DNA of 64,000 bases from Serinus canaria (Eukaryota; Chordata; Aves; Passeriformes; Fringillidae): assembly GCF_022539315.1 (NCBI RefSeq), contig NC_066317.1:51812435-51876434 (forward strand). Direction: 5' to 3'. Below the pieces are notes generated by a model. That model had not been told where the DNA came from and ran no database searches. It saw only the letters and a list, made by a program, of their open reading frames with translations. Made by a program: the position numbers and the translations under genes. This document shows, one piece after another, positions 12,101 through 26,300 of the stretch (its first letter is position 1; each line of letters opens with the position of its first letter).

Positions 12101-15100
12101 TCTTTGCCACAGCAGAAGGGTATTCACCAGTAATCATATCTCCAGGACAAACTCAGCAACTTGCTAATGCTTTCTGCCTCATTGTGACTGAAACATCACA
12201 AGCTTGACTCTGAGACAGTAGTCACTAAGCCAGTGAAGTCAAACCTGGGTTAATTATGCAATGGTTTTGCTATTCCCCATCCCTTGGAGAATTATGTTGC
12301 CTAATATAGAAATCATGTTCACATTATCTTGCATACTTTAACTAAACGCCTCTCTAGTGTAGACATATGAATCTGCATCACCTCTTATTTAAAGCTATGA
12401 GCAAACCCACCATCTGTCCCAAATGTAGCAATATAGCAGTCAGTCTCCAAATGTTAGTATAGAAAACAAAAAATACAAAAATACAAAAAACCCCACCTCA
12501 ATATTAATAATGATTAATAATGTTTCCTACTGTGAGAACAGGAATGTTTAGTTAAAGCTGTATCAACCTAAGAAGATCAGCATTCTGGTAATTTTCTGGT
12601 AACTGCTTCTTTACACCATGAAGCCAACAAATATGAGCTTTCTAAATATGTGCACAATTCAGTAGATGCTGAGCTTCTGGACAGTGGAAAGATCAAATGC
12701 CAATAGCCAAAATATTTGCATACTATATCTTTTGGTGATAGTTCATTAGGTTCTCCATAGCTTTCAGCCTACTCCTAAAAAGTGTTTGACAGACTCAATG
12801 AGAACTTTTGAACTGTGGAAACACCATATTTGAACAAAATACTGAACTCAGTTATCTGAAGAACTTTTTTTTTTTCTGGAAAGAGTTGGCTCAATGGATA
12901 TGCAACACATGAGACCACTGGGGAAAAATATTGCTAAAATGTAGGCAGCTGTCTCTGTTATCAGACCTTAATTTAAACACCTGGAACAAATGTGAAATAT
13001 TTGAATGTCTGAATCAGTTAGGATCCAGTCTAAACTGGTAATTTGGTAACTTTTATTTATTCTATTGCTATGGAATAATCTATGAGTTCAAGCAGATTTC
13101 CCAGAGGTAAAGTTTGACTGTCTTTCTGAATTATGCTCCTTGACTGGATAGATTTTTTTTATTACATATACATACATGTTATTAGTTTCTGGTATTTGTG
13201 ACAATAGTTTTCCTTCTTTCACTCAATCTTCTCACACACTTATTAATTTCTCTTGCATTAGTTTGGTATATGGAGAAGATCCATTTCTGTCATCAAAAGT
13301 TTTATCTACCAAGAAAAACTTAAAAGCTTGTCAGCTCTTCTTTTTAATAGTGTCCCATTATTATTTGTATTGAGCTGAAATGCAATTTAAACCATCAGAG
13401 AAGATGGCATTTAAAATGGGTTCCACAGATGACATGACTAGTCAACTAACTGGTTTTAATTAGTACACTCCTTTAAGGGGAAGAAAAATCCTGCAGGTGA
13501 ATTTTCAGAATTAATTCCAAACCATTTAAAGACATGGCACAGATTTTCACATATCCCATTCTGTGTATAAACGAGTAATTATTAAGTCATATGGTAAACA
13601 TGAAGTTTGATGATTCTGCTAAAAATTAATTGGAGGAAAAGGACTAAGTAAGATTATTAGACTGAACTCATCCCCTGCACATCCTCATGATCATTAATGC
13701 TAACATAAAGGGAACATAATTAATTTCATGGGTGAGAAGGGAACAAAAGTTCAGCAGCACTTTTTTGATATCCAGGAATCACAGTCTGACTATTCCTTGT
13801 AGTCAGTTACATATTTGTTGCAGTTCCTTGTTTCTGCTTTCCATTCCCTGATTTTTTCTGCTCAATACTTGACACTTCTAGGTTTACAAAGCAAGCAAAC
13901 AGGGAACCTTTCTACCTTGACTGATCTTTCAGCATTTTAGCTACAACATGAACGGAGGATGTCCAAGTGCAAATTTTGAAATAATGGTTTCTGGTGTTCA
14001 AAAAAATTCAGATGACTTTACTAGCATAAAGTAACTTTTAATTAACTACTTGTGCATGTAGAACCTGTCTAGTGTTGAAGAGCTTCCATAAGATGGCTTT
14101 GTAACAGCACCTATGACACCATCTTTTGGTTGTTGTTATAGAAAAACTGATGGAGAAAATAATGTGAAACTGGCTGTGTATTGGACTTCATTCACACAGG
14201 ATTGATTTTTGCTGGAAGGTTAATGCTACTGTCTGCATAAAAAACATTTTAAACATTAGTTTGTAGTTTTAAGATGCTAGAGACAATATCAGAGACTAAA
14301 AAGTACCCAGCTTGGTGATTCTATTTGTATTACTTTGCCCAGGAACAAAATACATAGTGTGACTTTTAGTTTATTCTTCTCATCCATGTATCAGTTTAAA
14401 AGCTTAATGTTGATCTGCAGTTTTATGATTAAGTAAGATAATTCTGTAAAAAAACATTTACAATATCCCTCTCATACAGCTGCTGCTCCAATGCCTTACT
14501 CCTGTCAGAACTACCACCTCTATGAAAATTTGCACCTCAGTACCCACACTGTGAGCAGGATCTTGTTGGCATTGAAGTACATGTGTATCTGTGCAACCAT
14601 AGCACAATCCTTGCTCCAAATATTCCCTCTAATTCATATAAATTTTGTGAATTTTTGCATTTGAGACCAGTGGCAAATTCCTTTTTTGACATATCACTTT
14701 ATTTTGCACTTTTCAAACTTCATGAAAAAGTAACTTGCATTAATAAAAATATCTAGTATTTACCTGCTATGCATTTTATATATATATGTGCAAATATCTT
14801 TATATGAAAGTGCATTATGGACTTTCCTGAAGTTTTTCCAAATCATGGATACAAACTATCCTCCCATTTTAATGAATTTGGATATGTTTAAATAATTTAG
14901 ATTTTTTTAATTCACAGGTTCAGAGGAAAAAAATACATCATATGAGACAAAAAGGATAGATATGTCTTGTCCAAAACTCCTTTTACTTCTTTAGATTAAA
15001 ACATATGGCTTATTAAATTTTTATGAGTGCCTTGCTTACCCTTTTAGAAACTATGTACTGTTCCATACAACTGCTTCTTTTTCAAAATTTTATAACTAGA

Positions 15101-16274
15101 ATATTTTCCAACATCATGATTTGTTTGTAGAAAATCAACCTTTTTAATAAAGAAATATTTCCTTTCACACTAATCTGATAATCAGTGAAGCAGAGTACAT
15201 AACTACTGAAATAAAAGTAAAATAAAAATCTAATTTGATGTTCCCTCTCACAGTATGATCAGAGTTAATTCTGTCTCATTTTAGCAAACATTTAATCTTC
15301 TTACAATACATCAGATCTTATTAAAGACCTCATTATTATACTTAAATGTACAAATACATGAAACAAAAATTCAGCAATTAAAAGAGTAGCTTTTATCTTT
15401 TCCAGAATAATTCTGTTTGTAAGAACTGCATTTTGACACACTTGAATTACTATGGCCAATCTATCTTCATCAACATTGCTTACCTTTTGTTAACTAGGCT
15501 GGAAAAGAGGTAAACTGCAAACTTTCAGCTCTGAAAAATGAAAGACCTTGCTGAGTTATTGGGAATTCTTTCATTGTAAAGGTGAGGGTCAGACTTTTAT
15601 TTTTGATCTTTTTTTTTCCATTTAATTGCATAAGGAAAGTTTCTGTATTGTCTCCAAAAAATGAAAAGATCTTAATGCAAAAATACTCTTTTTTTTTTTC
15701 TGAACTATTGTTAAGAAATACATAAAGAAGTACAAAAGACAGAACCGATTCAAGTCCTTGAAATCAATCAGATATTTTGTCCCTATTCTTGGTATTTTGA
15801 ATGGGGTAATACATACAAGAACAGAAATTCACATTAAATAACGACAAAACACTGAAATAGATACAATTGTTGAATAATAAAGAACACAAACGTGAGCAAG
15901 CTTATCTTTAAACAAACTATTCAACTGACAAAAGAATCAATATTAAGCTGCATAAGAAAGCTCAACACAGCTATCATATTGTGCTAGATCAACAGAACAT
16001 ACAGTATATCATAGTATTCTAAGTTTCCAAGATGCAGAATTCTGAAGTGCATTAGCAGCCACAAAAGTATTTTGTGGTTTGCCTGTTTTTCAGTGATGCA
16101 GTGACTGAGCAGCGCCGTTCATGGTATCACCTCAGCCATGGCCAAAGCATTTATTTACAGCCTATGCTTTTCCTTTTTTTCCTTTTTTTTTTATTTTACA
16201 TGCATGCTGTTTTCTGCTTTGCCACTGAAACAGTTAATTGCCATTTCAAAAGTAGCACAGAGTGATTTGGCTGT

Positions 16275-16345
16275 TTCCAAGCTTTAACCCCAGCTGGTGA
16301 GCAAGCACCACACAGCTACTCACTCACTCCACCACCCTTTCACTT
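16275..16345 (-). mobile_element. Short fragment resembling the end of an avian ERV LTR
   Basis: The plus strand reads TTTAACCCCAGCTGGTGAGC, then ACCACACAGCTACTCACTCACTCC. This matches, as I remember it, the U5 end of a common bird ERV LTR read in reverse. The likeness fades after about 70 bases, so this would be a heavily truncated copy or a chance match. Confidence 0.4.
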
Positions 16346-19300
16346 AGAGAAAAGTATTTCTTTTGGATCTTCCCAGGACTATGCACAACTGCTTCTGTTC
16401 ACTTCTCCCCAACAGATGCTTGTGGCTACCAAACAGGTTACATTTCACTCAGAGCAGGACATCCATCTGTGAGACTTAAATGTTGCTGGAGATGCCTCTA
16501 CATGGCAGAAAATATATTTACATATGATCATGGAAAGAGCACTAATTTTCCAGTCACTTTAATTTTTACCAGGTTTCTGTAGCCTCTGCCATTTGTATTA
16601 AGAAAGGGAGTCTGACTGCCTCACTGACTATTGTTTTTTTTATCCATAAAAGGCCTTTGTACTTTTTACCATAACACAGATATTCTTAAACATTTTTGCA
16701 TTCATGTCCCTAATTTTCACTCTTTATTTCCTGCAGGCAATAGAACAAATTTTCCTTGTGCTACAAAAGAAAAACAGCTCAGAGAATAATCTAATACTTA
16801 TCCTAATGAGCATGAGACCTTCACATCTGCTGTCAATCTGGAATGTCTTTAAACATTTATATCTTGGGTTACCAATTTATTATGGATAGCAAATCTTTAT
16901 TTTTTAAATATCCACGTTGTTTATTGACATAGTCAGGATTAAAGGTTCATGAGGTAGTAAGTGTGGTTCACACACTGAGAAACTTGGATATCTGCTTTAA
17001 TATATTTTACTAACAATACAATAAAAATGTTTTTCATTCAGGACTGTTCATGATGTCAGACACCAGCAATATTCAGTCATTTTTTTAGTATGAACTGGGC
17101 TATTTGTCCCTGAGGAAGAAGAATGTAATGCTTGTCTCTTATTTCCATCATTGTGCTTTGTTGGCAAAATCTGTAGCATCACAAAAAAAACAAACAGCAA
17201 AAACAAATTCATGTACAGGTTTTTAATCAATAGTTTTACAGTGAAGAATGGAATTTTCCTTTCTTACTATAGAGGTGTTTTGTTGACTCCAGACTAAATT
17301 CAGCTGTCTTGCCTCATACTAAGCAAGGGAAGAAAGAAAGAAATACTTATTCTTTCAATGTGAGTTTCATCTGGAAAGGAAGTTATTCTCTTCTTTATGA
17401 AGAAACATTGATTTATATGCAGACAGTTTCTAGTGCCTATGGCCTATGAAGTGGTATGAACCCTCAAAGATTTGTGTGAGATAAATGGGCCAACAGAGTT
17501 TCTATCTGTAGAACAAAAGTTCATTTAGAGTTGTCACTGATTCATATCTAATGCAGCAAGTGAAGACCATCAGAAGGGAATCCTATCATTATCACTGAAG
17601 TGTCCTAGGGATTGGACCATTTTTCTCCTCTGATGGCAGGTAAATCAAATGCAGATAAATGCAGATAAACCAAACTTTTCTGCTCACATGCTCCAAAACC
17701 ACTTTCAAGCAGCATATTTAAATGTTCTTCTGACCCACATAGAGTTCAGCTAATCCTAAGTGGAAGGACCGATATACAGCACTTGATCTAGAGTTTCAAC
17801 TCAAGTAGTGTGTTTCAAATTATATACCAAAACTTTTTCTTGGAGTCTGTAACAATTTTTTTCATTTGTCTGTGGTGTTAATATGTAGTTTAGAGTGGGT
17901 TAGTTCCACTGAAGAAAGATATTTCATGAATGTTACTGATCTTTTCCATACAATATCAAGGTCATTGTAACCTTGAAATCACTATTTTACTAAAACAATG
18001 TATTTCATTCTTGCAGGTGCAGGGGGACTTTCAGTTTCAGCTAACCTTGGGGAAAAAATCCAGTCAAGGAAATGCAGAAGTTTAAACTCAATTCATTCAT
18101 GCTGATCCCAAATAAAGTACTCTTCAAGCCTGACCCTGAGGACTCTAAAGAACTTCAGACCTGGGATTACAGGACTCCTTGCTTTGGTTCAAGGATTTTT
18201 TCAAAGTGATTTTCTGAATCACTCTTGAGCCAGAGTGTAAATGGATCTATAAGCATCCCTAGACTCAATCCTACACCATAATGATGGAAGGTAAACTGGC
18301 TCAAAAGGTGGAGATTTTGCATGCATTCTTACAATTACTATCTTCAAGAAGATAAATTTTAATTTCTTTGCTATTATTTTCTCAAACAGATAAATGACCT
18401 GCACATTTTTTGCACACATAACTCTATTTTCTGCTGGTTTTGTTCTTGAAGTAGGTTAAATTCTTTAGTAAAGAAAAAAAAGTGCAATGTAGAGAAATAT
18501 AGTGATATTTAAGCCAGCACAGACTGTGCTAACTCCAGCACCAGGTGTTCATGAGAACTGGCATGAAAATATTTTAAGTATACTGGTTTTAGGAACAAAT
18601 ATGGAAAATGCTATATCCCAGCATATAACCATACTAATTCCATTTTATTGTATCTTAGAGAAATTAATTTTTACTAATATACTGAAGCCCAACATCTTCT
18701 AGATGTCTTTAAGTGTAGCTTTGGCTAGTTTATTCATAGTGCAGATAATCAAGAGTTGTTGATCTCCCTGCTCTGTTCTGGATTTGACTAATTTCTGGTG
18801 TATTTTTACAGTGATTTTATTTCCAGTGACTGTATGTTGCACTCAGCACAATAAAAAAAAAATTCATGGTTCTTTTAATTTTTCCCTTTTTACTTTTTGT
18901 TAATTTAAATACATTCAGTCAGGTGTTGGGAAAACTGTTTCCTTTAAGAAAGAGGGGTGCAAAAAGAGGTATTTAATAACTGTGTATGTATCAAATATTC
19001 AACATTTTCAATGTTCTAAATGCTTCAAATAATTTTTTCAAAATCAGAAAATTCTTTATCTTTTTTAGTAATGAGAGATTTTAAGCCATGCAATGCAATG
19101 TTTAAACTGAAAACAAGAAAAACAAAAAAGGATTAGGTGTGTGATACCCGTCACTTTTTTTTTTTTTTCATAAGTCTGACCTGGTTCTTTTGGAAGTCAA
19201 CACATAAGAACACGTTAAAAAAGAATACAAAAAATGAGAAAAGCAAAGCAATAACATAAATAATCTTTTGCCAGAGGTAGTAGTTCTTGCTTAGACCTTT

Positions 19301-19438
19301 GCTCCTGGGACCAGGAGCAATGTGCATTGTAATAGCAGTGACTCCAAGACACAGAATGTACTAATGTAGATGTAGTAATGTCAGGCTCTTAAATACCTTT
19401 TCCCTCTGTACTTTTAGATACAGAATCACAACAGTTTA
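16346..19438. other. AT-rich DNA without a supported gene
   Basis: I find no repeat of clear identity and no coding frame of note. A short direct repeat of an AATGCAGATA unit lies near 17650-17668. A small inverted repeat with 10-bp arms is at 19299-19320. Confidence 0.5.
19299..19320. repeat. Short inverted repeat, 10-bp arms
   Basis: TTGCTCCTGG at 19299-19308 and its exact reverse complement at 19311-19320 are separated by GA. Too short to name a function; it could be chance. Confidence 0.7.
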
Positions 19439-20365
19439 TGTACTGGGCTGACCTTGACAGGCTGCCAGTAACCCACCCAGTTGTTTCTCCTGTTCCTCAA
19501 CTGAACAGGGGGGGAAATAAGATAGAGAAAATTGTAATTCAAGATAAAGACTAAACTATGGGGAGATTGGTCTACTTTATTGCCAATTAAAACCAGACTT
19601 GATTGGTGAGAAGCAAAAGACAAAACCAAAAACATATTTCCCCCTCCCTGCCTTCTTCCCAGACTGAACTTCACTCCTGTATCTTCTACCTTCTTCCTTC
19701 CAAATGGTTCAGCGGGGTGGGGAATTTGTAATCACTGCATAAAAATTATTCTTTGCTGCTGCTGCTCATCCTTCTCATGCTCTTTGCCTGCTGCATTTCA
19801 GGGACTCTTCCATGGGGTACAGCAGTTCCTTCAAGAACTCCTCCAGTGTAGGTTTTTCCACAGTCCATCAGAATCAGTCAGCTTTAGCACAGATCCACCA
19901 CAGGCTCCCGTGCCTGCAAAAGCATCTGAGCTCTCCATGGCCTGCAGCTTCCTTCAGGGCACATGTTCCAGTGTGAGACCTTCCACAGGGTCTGCTTCAG
20001 CACACTCCTCCTTGGGCTGCTGTGGCAGGAGCTTCCTTTAGCATGGTCTTCTTCAAGGACTTTGGGGAGAATATCTGCTCAGGCTCCTGGGGCACCTTCT
20101 CCCCTCCTTCTCTGACTGAGCTGTTGCCTCTGCTGCATCCCCATCTTTCTCTTCCACCTGGTTATGGCATTTTTTGGCCTATGTATGCACAGAGGTGCCA
20201 CCAGCTCAGCTGAGGGGCTCAGTTGCACCTTGCATGGGTTTGCTGGAGCTGGCTGGAAGGTTCTGGAACGGAGGCAATCCCTGTCTTCTCCTCAAAGAGG
20301 CCGCCCTGCATCATGCAGCACACCGACAGCCTCTTCCCCACCACACACCACTTACACTCAATACA
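19439..20365 (-). mobile_element. Large avian ERV LTR, minus orientation
   Basis: Read on the minus strand the element starts TGTATTGAGTG at 20365 and ends CA at 19439, about 927 bp. Its order of recognisable blocks agrees with a widespread bird LTR I know from memory: a GC-rich first part, degenerate repeated units containing CCAGTGT and TTCCACAG (19843-19863 and 19968-19988), then an AT-rich end. A TTTATTGCC block at 19576 gives AATAAA on the minus strand, about 140 bases before the LTR end, as expected for R-U5. The G+C content is clearly above the flanks. No internal retroviral genes adjoin it, so it is a solo LTR. Plus-strand frames over this stretch (for example 19784-20041 and 20164-20422) are shadows of the repeat. 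The copy is diverged and its ERVL or ERVK class is left open; I saw no convincing target-site duplication. Confidence 0.8.
19576..19581 (-). promoter_or_regulatory. Polyadenylation signal of the large LTR
   Basis: AATAAA followed by GTAG on the minus strand, in the R-U5 part of the LTR, about 140 bases before its end. Confidence 0.65.
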
Positions 20366-23300
20366 GAAACAGAAAGCAGTAAAAGGACTCTTGGACAACT
20401 AACACTAACACTTTTGAAATAAACAGAATGTAGACAAAGAGAGAAAAGTAGCAAAGAGAAAAAGAAAGGAAAGTACAAGGAAAGTTTTGTTTCTCAGTTA
20501 TTTTTGGAAACTTCAGAAAACCAGTAAGGTTAGCAGTTAGAAATGAACTTAAAAATTAAATTGAAATATGATAACAGGTTGTGTTTAGATATATTGAAGA
20601 AGAAAAGGCAAAGGGAGGTTTTTTGCTACATGCTGGGCGTGCTGGCTTTGGCCATGTTTGTGCTGCTTACAAGAGCTGGGGCTTGGTGCTGCAGCAAGCA
20701 GTCTTGCAGAAAGGACAAAGGGAAGGTGAAAAATCTCACATCTCAGGAAGCCATTTAGCAAAATGACAATTGTCACAGTTTAATTTGCTCTTTATCTTTT
20801 TGTTTTTTTTTTTTTTCCCCTAAGTGTCTTATATGGAAGCTGTTGTCCATTAGTTTAGGCAGAGATGGGAAAGGCAGCTGTGGTAATAGAGCTGCTGTTA
20901 CTTTGTGCATTGGTTCTGTTCTTCTAAAGGGTGAAAAAGACTTGTTCAGTTGCTCAATTAAGCTTGCTTTCAAAATTACTTCAGTTCCTCATTCCTTATT
21001 ATTACAAGCTATTTTAGGTACAAAATGACGCAAAGCAATGGGGGAGTTTCTTTCTTCTCCCACAAGTGACACAAATGTGGGACTGAGAGACCCACACATA
21101 TGTATGACTACACTTTCATGTTATTTCAACTTTTTGAACATCTACCAAATACTTTAGAAGAATTTGTACGTCCCAATTACAATGAAATGGAAATAAAGAA
21201 TAAGAGAAGCCAAGAATTTTGGCACATGCAGTTAGGAGGGCAGACTCCCATTCCTTTTCTTCAGCGTCAGTGAGGCAGGATTGCTGCAGGGTGGCATAAA
21301 GGCAAATTGTTTGTGAACTTAGTTTTCCTGAGAGAATGTTTATTAAGACAAGTTTGGCTCACACTGGCTGAATTATGTTTGGATATATATAAATTTAAGT
21401 TAATGAGGCTGCAATATAATTAAACTACAATAAGAGAAAATAATCCTTCTCTCTGCTGTGTTCAAATCAGTAGGGTTTTGATTGGAAAAATCTTCACTTT
21501 TTAGACTGTCATGCTTCAGTTCTGTTTTCAGTGTGTGTCTTGAGTTACTTAACAGACTCTCAAAATAGATTTCAGATTTTGGCTCTAAGTGATTTCTCAT
21601 TACTTTATTGCTGACTTCCCAGAACTCTAAGGATTTAATGTCAGGTGAGAGTGGAGTAAAAAAGGTTTCAGTATTTTTTAGTACTTATCTGTGTCTAGCT
21701 ACAACACAGTGACATGGGTCACTCACATCACAAGCAAGAGTGGATGTTCCATTCTTGGACTGCAGTTGGCTTAAAGTTAACAAATGTGACAGAAATCCTC
21801 AGCACATATAATTGGGTTGTTGGTGTTGTGGTACAAACGTAATATAAACAAAACTATTTAGCATGGAAACAATGCAGGGAAATAGAATCTCTTTTTATAG
21901 AATATGATAATTTTTCAATCCAGACATCTAATTAAAATAGGATTGATATTTCATAGGAAGGAAAAATAAAGAGAATTATCACCTAAGTGATCTAACACAT
22001 TTTTTTTCCTTTACTCTGCTACCTAAACCTTTCTTTTCAAAACATGATTGAACCAGAACACTGATTAAAATTTGGGTTATAATTTTCCTTTTCAATAAAT
22101 AAAACATTGCCCACAGAATACAAAGATGCTGGCTCTTTTGCATTTTGTGGGTTTAAAGAAGAATAATAGAGCAGAAGATTTTTTTTTAATTTAAGAAAAA
22201 GAAACAATCTACCTTATGCTTAAGTTATAAGAAAGGAATGGAGATTCTCAGGATCTTCAGTATTAATAGAGACCTATGTATGATGTGACAGTTGGTCTTT
22301 TTTTAATAGAAGCCAACACACCACAATGGCAGATAATACCATGTTTAGCAGCTTTGCCTCTGGTTTGTTTTTGGAACAGTGCTTGCAAATTCCATTGGAG
22401 ACAATAAAATAGTTGTTGGCACATTTTAATTACTATATAAGGGCACACACATTTCATGGCACTTCAGGGGGTAAAGAAGCCATCAATTACTCTGCTCAGC
22501 TTGAGTTTGTTTAAACAAATGATTTTCTATTTCTGGATATATAAACTATACACTTTCAGTACTTTGTGCTATTTGCTTCCAGGAGCTTTTCATTTGGGTT
22601 ATAAAATATCCTGGCCTGGTCATATATATTAAAAATCAATGTTACAAAGGATAAGGTGATTATAGGCACCCTACAAGTGCTTTGGAAACAAACTCACATT
22701 TGTAGAAATCTCTGTGCCACTATTCATTGAGCAGAGCAATATGTTTAACACTGAACCCCTCAGGCATATTAAGTGTTTAGTGGCTGAACAAAAACACAGT
22801 TTTGGCAAATGGGTCTTAAAGCTCCCCCTACTGATTCAGTTCAGTTTCAATATGGTACAATAATAATTAAATATATAAGCTAACTATGGAAATAGCGAAA
22901 ATAGAAGATGCAATACCAGGACATAAATATGACAGAGTTCTTCAAACTGACTGTTTTCAACTCTCTTTATTTTTTCTAAATTCATGAAACTCAGAGATTA
23001 TGCTTAACTTAGAAACAAATTTACATAGATCTTTTATTTATGTTAAAAATACAATTTGTCGGTTATGATAGAATAAGAAAGAAGTTTCCTGGTAGTAAGT
23101 AGTTCAAGGTTTGACATTTTTGCAACTTCTTTAGGATCTCCTTGTCTAGTTTGGATTAATGAGTTAAAATGAATATCAACTGTACTATTAACATTTATAT
23201 ATGTAATTATTTATAATCAGTGCTTGTGAAGGAAAAATTATGTCATCTTTTGTGGCCAGAATTGCTTGTTCTGGATATTGCAATATTCGCCTTACATTTA

Positions 23301-26300
23301 TGAATATGTGTTTCATTGAAAGAACCTCATCCTGTGTATTATGGAATGCTACTTTGATCTTAAGAAGGGGTAATATTGCACACTTGATAACCACTGTACT
23401 TGTGAAAATCAAATATATAGGCCCTGGAAATTCAAGGTTTGAAGATAATTTACTTTATTTACTTTTTATACATCTGCTATCCTGCCCCAACACCCCACCC
23501 TCCATGTCCCTCCCACCTCCAAAAAAAAAAAAAGTAAAAAAAAAAGAAAAGCCATCATTTAAATGCACATAAAACCTCTGGGCTAATAGACTGACTTATG
23601 AAAAGTCTTAATATGAATTGGAGGAGTTAAGAGTAAATTCATACCAAAGTGAAGATGTGTAATCAACACTAGGAGTAAGCTTAAAAACAAACACTCAGCA
23701 TAATGACTCCTTAACTGAATTGTATCTCTAGCTTTCTACTCAACTCCTAGACTACCTGCTAAACAGACATGACATTTTAATGAAATTTAAATATATTAGA
23801 AGATTCATCATAGTAGGCCAAATTTTCTGTTGAGAAAAGAATGTTTGAACTTGACTTTTGTCTTTGGCTGTTCAAATATCAGAATGATGGACACAGAAAT
23901 ATAATTGTCAGAATACACTGAGTGTCTGTCTGGGATCAGGTGGAGTACAACATGGGACTGTGTCTGGCCTGTACACACAAACCCCCTTTCATTATGATTG
24001 TTTCATCTCTCCTGGTACTCACTAGGACATAAATTCTTCTTGACTTATTCTAATTCCCCAACCTGCGCCGGTTCTTTCCTGACTAACCCTTGATTCTTTT
24101 TCTGGCATGATCTCTGTATCTGCTCATACTAATTTACTTTTTTTCACTCATTCACTTTCCTTTGTCTTTTACATGTGTTTCTCATGCATAGCAGATTATT
24201 TCAATCATGCATTGAATGATATTCAACAGTGAGAGATTGTTGTACTTCTCAGGCACTTGTGACTTTAGGCTGCTATTCTGGGAAAAATGTGCAAAACAAA
24301 ACCCCACAAAAACCTGGTGATTTTAATGGCAATAAAATCCCCAAAATTCTATTAAAATATTGCAGATAGATTATAGTAAGGAATCAGACACAGTCTGCAG
24401 ATGGGCCATACTGGCCTAACTGGCTATCTTTTTTTGTCATGAGTAGAATTACAGAACTTCTTTTGAGCTATTTTTACCAAAAAAACCAGTCACAGTTCAT
24501 GTATGGGGAGGACAGTATCATATAGTGGCTAAATAACTAAGCAAATTTGTTACTTGATAAACTCAAATAACAAATTATTTCAAATGTCTTTGCTGGTATT
24601 TCTGAATTTAGTTACTCTTTCTGGAATATTGTTAATGTTTCTTACATTATCTTATGATGCTGCTAGTGTGAAGTGCTGTGTCAAAGTGCCTGATTTACAG
24701 AATATGAGCTGAGACCTACGGATGATGGTCTTGTTCAGAATCCCTAGGGAACTGGTAGCAATGACAGGAAATTGTAAATTGTATATCCTTATTCTAAGTT
24801 TTATTCCAAGGACTTAAAACACTGAAAAAATAGGGGGTGAGAAATATGTCCAGAGTTAGTAAGAAAAATCTGAATTCACTCATGGGTCCCTGACCTCTGT
24901 TGTGTGTCTATTCAGCAAATTTACTGGTATATCTTTCTTGTGTTAGTCCTACTATGTTTGCTGTCTTGTTCAGTCTCTTTATGATCCTGTTCTTTCTTTA
25001 CCAAAAAAACCTCAAAACTCAAAAAACCCCCACATCTAATTTTGTTTAAACTCTTCGTTTTCTGTCCTTATTTACAAATAGAATTTGAAGCCATTTGAGA
25101 ATGCATTTTTCATCCTGGCAAAATTTTGAAGAGACAATCAGTCATTTTTAATCACACAGACATTTAAACTGTTTATTCCTGTACCCTTTAAAATTTTTAG
25201 GTTCTTCAGATGTTTTTTTATTCCTGAAATGATCTCCAAAATTACTGCAATTATTGAGACAAGATTTACCTGTGTGTTAAAACAAGCAAGATAAAATGCT
25301 CACAAAAAGCTCCCAACACCCCTAACAGTTCAGACATTACAGCCTTGAGAGATGAGCCTGACTGTCAGAATGATCTGCCCAACAAGACTGATGACAAAAT
25401 GTCTAACTCTAGTCACTAAATCTAGTAGAGGATCAAGTTGTCAGTAAATATTATGTTGGGTCCTTGGATGCACGTCCTAGACTGTATTTTTCTCCATTAA
25501 TTCTGCATTCAGGAAGGATTGAAATTCAATTATTAAAATCTCTGTAAGGGCAAGGGCTTTGCTTTGATTTCTTTCTACAAGTGAACTGGTTTGTGCTGCA
25601 TGCAGTAATCTTAAAAGAAAGGCAGTAAAAATTATCAGTCTCAGCAAGTGCATTGCCAAATTTAAGTGGTGTAAATCTAAATCAAATAAGGCTGATTAGT
25701 GATCAAAATGTATTTTACCCAACTTTTTATTAAACATATAGGAAACCTACAAACTAACATGGAAAACAAGATTTAGTAGAGGAGGTGCTTCATACTGACA
25801 GATGCATTATGTGGATATGCTTTACCATCTTCAGGCAAAGTTAATCAGAATTCCCTTACTCTTCTTCACCACTTGTATTTGTTCCAGTCACAGTGAATAC
25901 ATTTGTCCCTCCCTTATTTCTACACGTGTGTGGCAGTTTAGTTCAGAGCTAGCTGGGTTGCCTGAAAACAGTCCTGTAAGGAAAGGGATTTGTTTTCAGC
26001 CAGAGGAGCTGAAGAAAACATTCCTCTGGATGTTTATATGAGTGTCCCAGCTAGCACTAATAACTGAGCTGTGCAGGCCTCAGCTGCAAAGGGTCAAAGA
26101 GCTGCAGTGTGTAATTGTGTCTGAGCAGTAAAGACTGACTTTGGTTTTTTCCCTCTCTTGAGTTAAATAGTTATAAATTGGCCACTCAGGTCCAAGGATT
26201 GATATCTAGTACTAAAAAAGAGACAGTTCCATCTTCACAGATATTAATAGTGGCCACTGTATGTCTTCTAGTAAAAAAGAACCTAGGTCAGTAGGATTTA

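Larger units (their letters stand above)
1251..16270. other. About 15 kb of AT-rich DNA without a supported gene
   Basis: I see no CR1, SINE or LTR of clear identity here. Content I can name: a short (TGC)n run at 2255-2270, a 130-codon plus-strand frame with a cysteine-rich end at 3115-3507 (unrecognised), small tandem duplications at 4543-4581, 7267-7315, 8093-8124 and 8635-8682, an (AAAT)n microsatellite at 9072-9104, and A/C-rich tracts at 5753-5819, 9132-9159 and 12462-12498. The mixed-composition segments 10500-10670 and 16030-16260 look unlike decayed repeat and might be conserved noncoding sequence, which cannot be told without alignment. Confidence 0.5.

Noticed and set aside
19784..20422. 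Several plus-strand frames of 63-85 codons, one after another
   Set aside because: They lie in the GC-rich LTR (minus orientation), where stop codons are scarce; they match no protein family I know.
23240..23572. 110-codon plus-strand frame as a gene
   Set aside because: Its end is a poly-lysine run translated from an A-rich tract and the rest resembles nothing known.
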